DNA from: Cupriavidus sp. P-10
GTDB taxonomy: Bacteria; Pseudomonadota; Gammaproteobacteria; Burkholderiales; Burkholderiaceae
DNA length: 64,000 nt
Assembly (NCBI RefSeq): GCF_003402535.2
Contig: NZ_AP025170.1
Span: forward strand, 2,294,001 to 2,358,000
Reading direction: 5' to 3'
Made by a program: the position numbers and the translations under genes. Positions 58,194 through 64,000 of this stretch are shown piece by piece. How positions within the stretch are numbered: position 1 is the first letter of the stretch; each line of letters begins with the position of its first letter. The notes under the pieces are model-generated. The model saw only the letters and a list, made by a program, of their open reading frames with translations, made no database searches and was not told where the DNA came from.

Positions 58194-59872
58194 GATTTGC
58201 TCCCACCGTGGTTAGTGCCATCGCCCTGCTCCGCCATCTGGCGCAGCCGGAAGCGCTGCAGCTTGCCGGTCTCGGTGCGCGGCAGCGCCGGCACGAACTC
58301 GATGCGGCGAGGATACTTGTACGGCGCGATCTGGCGCTTGACGTAGTCCTGCAGTGCGGAGCGCGTGGCGTCGTCCGCCGGCACGCCTTCGCGCAACACC
58401 ACGTAGGCCATGACCACCTGCCCGCGCCCGTCGTCGGGTGCGCCCACCACGCCGCATTCGGCCACGGACTCATGCTGCATCAGCGTGCTCTCCACCTCCG
58501 GGCCGGCGATGTTGTAGCCGGCCGAGATGATCATGTCGTCGGAGCGCGCCTGGTAAAAGTAATAGCCGTCTTCGTCGACCGTGAAGGTATCGCCCGGCAG
58601 GTTCCATCCGGCCTTGACGTAGTTGGCCTGGCGCGGGTCGTCCAGGTAGCGGCAGCCGGTGGGACCCTGCACCGCCAGCTTGCCGACCTGCCCCGGCGGC
58701 AGCGGCCGCATCTCGTCGTCGACAATCTGCGCGGCATAGCCAGGCACCACCTTGCCGATGGCACCGGGCTTCACTTCGGCGCCGGCACTGGAGATAAAGA
58801 TGTGCATCATTTCCGTGCCGCCGATGCCGTCGGTCATCTCGATGCCGGTGGCGGCTTTCCAGCTTTGGCGGGTAGCGTCGGGCAGTGCCTCGCCCGCGGA
58901 CACGCTTTTCCGCAGGCTGGAAATGTCGAAGCGCGGTGCCAGCGTCGCCATCTGCCGGTAGAAGGTGGGCGCGGTGAAGACGATGGTGGCGCGGAAGTCG
59001 TGGATCAGTTCCAGCAGCGTCTCCGGCGTCAGCTTCTCCGCCAGCACCGTGCTGGCACCGATGCGCAACGGGAAGCACAGCATGCCGCCCAGCCCGAAGG
59101 TGAAGGCGATCGGCGGCGTGCCGCAGAAGATATCGTCCGGCCCGGAGCGCAGCACGTGGCGCGGGAACAGGTCGCACATGGCCAGCACGTCGCGGTGGAA
59201 ATGCACCGTACCCTTGGGCTGTCCGGTGGTGCCGCTGGTGAAGGCGATCAGGCAGATATCATCGCTGGCGGTGTCGCAGGCGTCGAAGCTGTCGGGCTTG
59301 CCCGCCATCGCGGCTTCGAGCGACCCCTCGCCGGTGCCGTTGAAATACATCGCGCGCGCCAGGCTAGGGCAATGGTGTTCGCCGCCGGCCCGCTGGTTGG
59401 CATCGAGGTCCTCGCGCAGCCGCGCATCGCAGAGCGCCGCGGTGACCTGCGCCTTGTCAACGATCTGCTTCAGTTCCTTGGCGCGCAGCAGCGGCATGCT
59501 CGGCACGGCGATCAGGCCGGCCTTGATGGTGGCGAGCCAGCTTGCCGCCATCATCAGGTTGTTGGGGCCGCGCAGCAGTACGCGGTTGCCGGGCACCAGC
59601 GCCATGTCCTCGACCAGCACGTGGGCGATGCGATTGACCAGCGCCGCCAGCTGCGCGTAGGTGACCGTCTCGATCTGGCCCGTCTGACCGTTGCGGTGGC
59701 GGATGGCGGCGCGCTCGCCGCGGCCTTCGCGCACATGGCGGTCGACCAGTTCCACCGCGCAATTCATCCGCGCCGGGTAGTCGGTATCGGCATTGAAGCG
59801 GAACACCGGCCACTGCTCGGGCGGCGGCAGGCGGTCGCGGGCGAAGGTATCGAGGTGGGCGGTGGTCGCCAT
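58190..59872 (-). CDS. 2-Aminobenzoate-CoA ligase-like (benzoate-CoA ligase family)
   Basis: Cytoplasmic AMP-forming ligase, 560 residues. The P-loop is [11 protein letters not shown] (about residues 210-220), the adenine-binding [14 protein letters not shown] is near residues 348-361, and the C-terminal catalytic lysine is in [11 protein letters not shown]. The start [25 protein letters not shown] and the overall pattern fit benzoate/2-aminobenzoate-CoA ligases. Together with the hydroxylase/reductase and beta-oxidation-like genes upstream, the best call is 2-aminobenzoate activation. Benzoate or salicylate cannot be excluded by sequence alone. Confidence 0.82.
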   Translation of the reverse strand: MATTAHLDTFARDRLPPPEQWPVFRFNADTDYPARMNCAVELVDRHVREGRGERAAIRHRNGQTGQIETVTYAQLAALVNRIAHVLVEDMALVPGNRVLLRGPNNLMMAASWLATIKAGLIAVPSMPLLRAKELKQIVDKAQVTAALCDARLREDLDANQRAGGEHHCPSLARAMYFNGTGEGSLEAAMAGKPDSFDACDTASDDICLIAFTSGTTGQPKGTVHFHRDVLAMCDLFPRHVLRSGPDDIFCGTPPIAFTFGLGGMLCFPLRIGASTVLAEKLTPETLLELIHDFRATIVFTAPTFYRQMATLAPRFDISSLRKSVSAGEALPDATRQSWKAATGIEMTDGIGGTEMMHIFISSAGAEVKPGAIGKVVPGYAAQIVDDEMRPLPPGQVGKLAVQGPTGCRYLDDPRQANYVKAGWNLPGDTFTVDEDGYYFYQARSDDMIISAGYNIAGPEVESTLMQHESVAECGVVGAPDDGRGQVVMAYVVLREGVPADDATRSALQDYVKRQIAPYKYPRRIEFVPALPRTETGKLQRFRLRQMAEQGDGTNHGGSKS

Positions 59873-59920
59873 GGCTTGTCTCCTGTCTGCTCTCGGTACG
59901 GCAGTTCCGGGGCTTGTGGC

Positions 59921-61090
59921 TCAGGCCTTCCGGCCGGCCAGCGTCTCGCGGGCGATGATCAGCTTCTGCACTTCGGTGGCGCCTTCATAGATGCGCAGCG
60001 AGCGGATCTCGCGGTACAGGCTTTCGACCCGCGTGCCGACCTTGACGCCGAGGCCGCCGAACATCTGCACCGCACGGTCGATGACCTGCTGCGCATTCTC
60101 GGTGGCGACCATTTTCGCCATTGCCGCTTCGCGCGTGGTGCGCTCTTTTCTGACGTCCCGCTGCCAGGCCGCGCGATAGGTCAGCAGCGCGGCCGCGTCG
60201 ATGGCCGTGGCCATGTCGCCGATGGCGGCCTGCGTCAGCTGCAGGTCGGCAAGCACGCCGCCGAACATCGGCCGCTCGCACGCACGCGCCAACGCATCGT
60301 CCAGCGCGGCACGGCCGAAGCCCAATGCCGCCGCGGCTACGGAGGCACGGAAGATGTCGAGCGTCATCATCGCCACCTTGAAGCCCTGCCCCGCTTCCCC
60401 TAGCCGGTTGCCAACCGGCACGCGGCAGTTGTCGAAGCGCAGCGTGGCCAGCGGATGCGGCGCGATCACGTCGATGCGCTCGGCGATGGTGAGGCCTGGC
60501 GTGTCGGCATCGACCACGAAGGCCGAGATGCCGCGCGCGCCGGGCGCTTCGCCGGTGCGCACGAACACGCAATAGAAATCGGCAATGCCGCCGTTGGAAA
60601 TCCAGGTCTTGGCACCGTCGATCACATAGTGCTTGCCATCTTCGGACAGCCGCGCGCTGCATTGCATCGCCGCGACATCGGACCCGGCCTCGGGCTCGGA
60701 CAGCGCAAAGGCGGCGATGGCTTCCCCGCGCGCCACGCGCGGCAGGTATTGCGCGCGCAGCGCATCGCTGCCGGCAATGGAGATCGCACCCGAGCCTAGC
60801 CCCTGCATCGCGAAGGCAAAGTCGGCCAGGCCGTCGTGACGCGCCAGCGTTTCGCGCAGCAAGCACAGCGAGCGCGAATCCAGCGCGGGCAGCGCGCCGC
60901 CGTGCGCTGCCGGCACGCAATAGCGCAGCCAGCCCGCCTCACCCAGCTGGCGCACCAACGCACGGCACGCGGCGTCGGTGTCGCTGTGGTCGACATGCAG
61001 GTGTTGCCCGCACCACGCGTCGAGCTCGCGCTCCAGCGTGCGGTGCGCGTCGTCGAACAGCGGCAAATCGAGATAGGTCTTGTCTGACAT
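59921..61090 (-). CDS. Acyl-CoA dehydrogenase family protein
   Basis: FAD-dependent dehydrogenase, 389 residues from the ATG at 61090, which has GGGAG upstream. FAD and substrate signatures are [15 protein letters not shown] (about residues 126-140) and [14 protein letters not shown]. The catalytic glutamate is in [17 protein letters not shown] near the C-terminus. It likely forms the double bond in the ring-derived CoA thioester during modified beta-oxidation. It lies 14 bases after the hydratase gene and 48 bases before the ligase gene. Confidence 0.92.
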   Translation of the reverse strand: MSDKTYLDLPLFDDAHRTLERELDAWCGQHLHVDHSDTDAACRALVRQLGEAGWLRYCVPAAHGGALPALDSRSLCLLRETLARHDGLADFAFAMQGLGSGAISIAGSDALRAQYLPRVARGEAIAAFALSEPEAGSDVAAMQCSARLSEDGKHYVIDGAKTWISNGGIADFYCVFVRTGEAPGARGISAFVVDADTPGLTIAERIDVIAPHPLATLRFDNCRVPVGNRLGEAGQGFKVAMMTLDIFRASVAAAALGFGRAALDDALARACERPMFGGVLADLQLTQAAIGDMATAIDAAALLTYRAAWQRDVRKERTTREAAMAKMVATENAQQVIDRAVQMFGGLGVKVGTRVESLYREIRSLRIYEGATEVQKLIIARETLAGRKA

Positions 61091-61104
61091 CGCGGCTCCC
61101 TGGC

Positions 61105-61956
61105 TCAGTCGCCTTCGAACACCGGCTTCGATTTGGCCACGAAGGCCTCGTAGGCGCGGCGGAAATCGCGTGTCTGCATGCAGATGGCCTGCGCCTCGGC
61201 TTCGGCTTCGATGGCCTCGTCCAGCCCCATGTTCCATTCCTGGTGCAGCAGCTTCTTGGTCACGCCATGGGCGAATGTCGGCCCGGCGGCGAGCTGCGCG
61301 GCCAGTGCCTGCGCCTGTGCCAGCACGGCTTCCGACGGATGCAGCGCATTGAAGAAGCCCCACTGCAGCCCTTCCTCCGCGTTCATGGCGCGGCCGGTGT
61401 AGAGCAGTTCGCTGGCGCGCCCCTGCCCGATCACGCGCGGCAGCAGCGAGCAAGCACCCATGTCGGCGCCAGCCAGCCCCACGCGCACGAACAGGAATGC
61501 GGTCCTCGCCTGCGCCGTGCCCAGCCGCATGTCCGAGGCCAGCGCCATCATCGCGCCCGCGCCGGCACAGATGCCGTCGACCGCGCTGATCACCGGCTGC
61601 GGGCATGCGCGCATCGCCTTGACCAGGTCGCCGGTCATGCGCGTGAAATCGAGCAGCTCGGGCATGGTCATCTGCGTCAGCGGCCCGATGATTTCGTGCA
61701 CGTCGCCGCCCGAGCAGAAGTTGCCGCCAGCGCCGGTGACCACGACCGCCTTGATGTCGCTGGCGTAGCAGAGCGCGCGAAACAGGTCGCGCAGCTCCGC
61801 ATAGGAATCGAACGTCAGCGGGTTCTTGCGCTCAGGCCGGTTCAGCGTGATGGTGCCGACCTTGCCGTCGTCGGACACCGACCACAGGAAGTGCCGCGGC
61901 TCATAGCCGGCAAAGCTGCGCTTGTGATGGCGCATGTCGAGTGCGATTTCAGTCAT
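61105..61956 (-). CDS. Enoyl-CoA hydratase/isomerase family protein
   Basis: Crotonase-fold enzyme, 283 residues. The oxyanion-hole segments are [16 protein letters not shown] (about residues 77-92) and [22 protein letters not shown] (about residues 124-145). It may hydrate a CoA-bound cyclic enone or open the ring. It lies 25 bases after the SDR gene. Confidence 0.92.
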   Translation of the reverse strand: MTEIALDMRHHKRSFAGYEPRHFLWSVSDDGKVGTITLNRPERKNPLTFDSYAELRDLFRALCYASDIKAVVVTGAGGNFCSGGDVHEIIGPLTQMTMPELLDFTRMTGDLVKAMRACPQPVISAVDGICAGAGAMMALASDMRLGTAQARTAFLFVRVGLAGADMGACSLLPRVIGQGRASELLYTGRAMNAEEGLQWGFFNALHPSEAVLAQAQALAAQLAAGPTFAHGVTKKLLHQEWNMGLDEAIEAEAEAQAICMQTRDFRRAYEAFVAKSKPVFEGD

Positions 61957-61981
61957 GGTTCTCTCTCTGTCCTTGTCTTTG

Positions 61982-62785
61982 TCAGCCCGCCATCACTTCG
62001 CCGCCGGCCACCGGGATCGCCTGCCCCGTGATCGCGCCGGCGGACGGCTGGCACAGCCATGCCACGGCGTCGGCCACTTCCTCGGGCTGCACCAGTCGCC
62101 GCTGCGGGTTGCGCGCGGCCAGCTCGGCGCGCGCCTGGTCCTCGGTGCGGCCGGTCTTGCCGACGATATTGGCCACTGCGTCGCGCACGATATCGGTCTC
62201 GGTGTAGCCTGGGCAAACTGCGTTGACGGTGACGCCCTTGGGCGCGGTTTCCAGCGCCAGCGCGCGCGTAAGACCGATCACGCCGTGCTTGGCCGCGCAA
62301 TACGCGCTGACATAGCCATAGCCGATCAGTCCCGCGGTACTGGCCACATTGACGATGCGGCCCCAGCCCGCTTCGAGCATCGCCGGCAGCGCTGCCTGCG
62401 TACACAGGAAGGTGCCGGTCAGGTTGACGTCGAGCATGCGCTGCCACAGCGCGGCATCGGTCTTCATGAACGGCGCGCTGTGCGCCTGCCCGGCGTTGTT
62501 GACCAGCATCGACACCGGGCCGGCGTGCTCCGTGGCCGCGGCAAAGGCGCGTGCCACGCTATCGGCATCGGCGATATCGGCTGTGACGAACGAGACCATG
62601 GCGCCCGCTGGCGCCTGCTCGCGCAGCGCCTGCACCGTCGATTGCAGCGTACCGGCATCGCGCCCCAGCAGCGTGACGCTGGCCCCGTCGGCCAGCAGCC
62701 GCCGCGCGATCGCGGCGCCAATGCCGCGCCCGCCGCCGGTGACCAGCGCGTGGCGTCCCGCCAGTGTTGCCGTGCCGGCCGTCAT
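61982..62785 (-). CDS. Short-chain dehydrogenase/reductase (3-hydroxyacyl-CoA dehydrogenase-like)
   Basis: Classical SDR, 267 residues. The nucleotide site is [15 protein letters not shown] (residues 13-27), NNAG is present, and the catalytic Ser-Tyr-Lys is in [23 protein letters not shown] (about residues 143-165). The expected role is oxidation of a 3-hydroxyacyl-CoA. Its ATG overlaps the stop of the hydroxylase/reductase gene (ATGA). Confidence 0.92.
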   Translation of the reverse strand: MTAGTATLAGRHALVTGGGRGIGAAIARRLLADGASVTLLGRDAGTLQSTVQALREQAPAGAMVSFVTADIADADSVARAFAAATEHAGPVSMLVNNAGQAHSAPFMKTDAALWQRMLDVNLTGTFLCTQAALPAMLEAGWGRIVNVASTAGLIGYGYVSAYCAAKHGVIGLTRALALETAPKGVTVNAVCPGYTETDIVRDAVANIVGKTGRTEDQARAELAARNPQRRLVQPEEVADAVAWLCQPSAGAITGQAIPVAGGEVMAG

Positions 62786-64000
62786 GCCTGCTTCTCCTGC
62801 GCCGCGGCGCGTTCGAGGTTGGTTTCCAGTTGCCGCTTGCCCGCCATGTACTGCTTGGGCCAGGCGATATCGCGGTAGCCGATGCGCGCGGCTTCCTGCA
62901 GCGTCCATGCCGGGTTGGCCAGGTGCGGGCGCGCGATCGCGCACAGGTCGGCGCGGCCGGCGGCGATGATCGAGTCGACGTGGTCGGCCTCGAAGATCGC
63001 GCCCACCGCGATGGTGGCGATGCCTACCTCGTTGCGGATGCGATCGGCGAACGGGGTCTGGTACATGCGACCGTACACCGGTGCCTGGTCCGGGCTGACC
63101 TGCCCAGACGAGCAGTCGATCATGTCCGCTCCGGCGGCCTTGAAGGCGCGGGCGATTTCAACGGCATCGTCAGGCGTGATGCCGCCTTCGACCCAGTCGT
63201 GCGCCGAGATGCGCACCGACATCGGCTTGTCCTGCGGCCACACCGCGCGCACGGCTTCGAACACTTCCAGCGGATAGCGCAGCCGCGCCGCCAGCGAGCC
63301 GCCATACTCGTCTTCACGCGTATTGGTCAGCGGCGAGATATAGCTCGACAGCAGGTAGCCGTGGGCGCAGTGCAGTTCGAGCCAGTCAAAGCCCGCTTCA
63401 GCCGCGCGCCGCGCGCTGGCCACGAAGTCGTCGCGCACGCGTTCCATGTCGGCGCGCGTCATCTCGCGCGGCGTCTGCGATTCGCCAGGCAAGTACGGCA
63501 ATGGCGAGGCCGACATCACCGGCCAGTTGCCCTCCGGCAGCGGATGGTCCATCGCTTCCCAGCCCAGTTGTGTCGACCCCTTGCGGCCAGAATGGCCGAT
63601 CTGCATGGCAATGCGCGCATCGCTGTTGGCGTGGACGAAGTCGACGACGCGCTTCCATGCGTCACGCTGCGCGTCATTCCACAAACCCGGGCAGCCCGGC
63701 GTGATGCGCGCATCGGGCGACACGCAAGTCATCTCCGCCACCACCATGCCGGCGCCGCCCAACGCACGCGAGCCCAGGTGCACCAGGTGGAAGTCGCCCG
63801 GCATGCCGTCGGCGCAGGAATACATCGCCATCGGCGACACCACCACGCGATTCTTCAGCGTGACGCCGCGCAGCCGGAACGGCGTGAACATCGGCGGCAG
63901 CGGCTCATGCTCGCGCAGTTGCAGGCTTTGCCGCGGCACCCCGGCCTCCTGCGCCAGCCAGTGTTCGAACTGGGCCACGTAATCGGCGTCACGCACGCGC
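62782..64000 (-). CDS. 2-Aminobenzoyl-CoA monooxygenase/reductase-like, C-terminal OYE domain (partial)
   Basis: About 406 C-terminal residues are visible and the frame is open to the window end. They form an Old Yellow Enzyme-like FMN domain: [24 protein letters not shown], then IGHSGRKGS, the [15 protein letters not shown] block and [13 protein letters not shown]. Upstream is a short linker ([21 protein letters not shown]) rather than a normal OYE start. This is the layout of the bifunctional 2-aminobenzoyl-CoA monooxygenase/reductase (also annotated salicylyl-CoA 5-hydroxylase) known from Azoarcus evansii. The N-terminal flavin monooxygenase half should lie beyond 64000. It leads the operon. 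Confidence 0.78.
   Translation of the reverse strand, partial: RVRDADYVAQFEHWLAQEAGVPRQSLQLREHEPLPPMFTPFRLRGVTLKNRVVVSPMAMYSCADGMPGDFHLVHLGSRALGGAGMVVAEMTCVSPDARITPGCPGLWNDAQRDAWKRVVDFVHANSDARIAMQIGHSGRKGSTQLGWEAMDHPLPEGNWPVMSASPLPYLPGESQTPREMTRADMERVRDDFVASARRAAEAGFDWLELHCAHGYLLSSYISPLTNTREDEYGGSLAARLRYPLEVFEAVRAVWPQDKPMSVRISAHDWVEGGITPDDAVEIARAFKAAGADMIDCSSGQVSPDQAPVYGRMYQTPFADRIRNEVGIATIAVGAIFEADHVDSIIAAGRADLCAIARPHLANPAWTLQEAARIGYRDIAWPKQYMAGKRQLETNLERAAAQEKQA

Overview
The window is high-GC chromosomal DNA with the gene order and protein types of a betaproteobacterium of the Burkholderiaceae, most like Cupriavidus/Ralstonia. The basis is the greA-carB-carA and yhbY/rlmE-ftsH-folP-glmM-pst-pho-ppk/ppx neighbourhoods, an infA that starts with TTG, Bug-type solute receptors and an aerobic CoA-dependent aromatic pathway. 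The species is not determined.

Layout. 1-3661: minus-strand yejA-yejB-yejE-like oligopeptide/microcin C ABC importer, cut by the left edge. 3873-8280: fabI with a clear terminator, an MFS exporter, and an Old Yellow Enzyme gene divergent from a LysR regulator. 8463-19093: an accessory catabolic locus with two related double-winged-helix FCD regulators. They flank two minus-strand operons: cupin, CitMHS transporter, malate/lactate-type dehydrogenase, ABM protein and aldehyde dehydrogenase; and Tat-exported amidohydrolase, isocitrate/isopropylmalate-type dehydrogenase and Bug receptor. Both operon fronts carry a TGATCA-centred palindrome inside a promoter-like element. 19144-22711: a deaminase, a VIT-like membrane protein with a putative envelope protein, a decayed acyl-CoA ligase end and an AraC regulator.

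22926-26987: an arsenic operon with arsC (phosphatase type), aquaporin, arsC (glutaredoxin type), arsH and an MFS gene. Its arsR appears to be internally deleted, leaving operator, first codons and the C-terminal HLTENCC motif. A GDCCVxC-family gene follows, then tRNA-Arg(TCT), a diguanylate cyclase, tRNA-Pro(TGG) and a membrane-anchored exonuclease homologue that has lost most catalytic residues.

31348-46988: infA, sixA, an OlsB-like acyltransferase behind four GTCA half-sites at exact 11-bp spacing, then ppx, ppk and the phosphate regulon (phoR, phoB, phoU, pstB, pstA, pstC, pstS with two Pho boxes), then glmM and folP. 47037-57297: ftsH, rlmE, yhbY, a DUF4149-like gene, greA, carB, a LysE/LeuE exporter and carA with a near-consensus promoter and long leader. 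57298-64000: a minus-strand operon for aerobic 2-aminobenzoate-type degradation through CoA thioesters (hydroxylase/reductase, SDR, enoyl-CoA hydratase, acyl-CoA dehydrogenase, CoA ligase, thioesterase, RidA), cut by the right edge.

Functions were assigned by reading translated sequences and recognising families and motifs. No database search was run, so substrate-level calls are inference.
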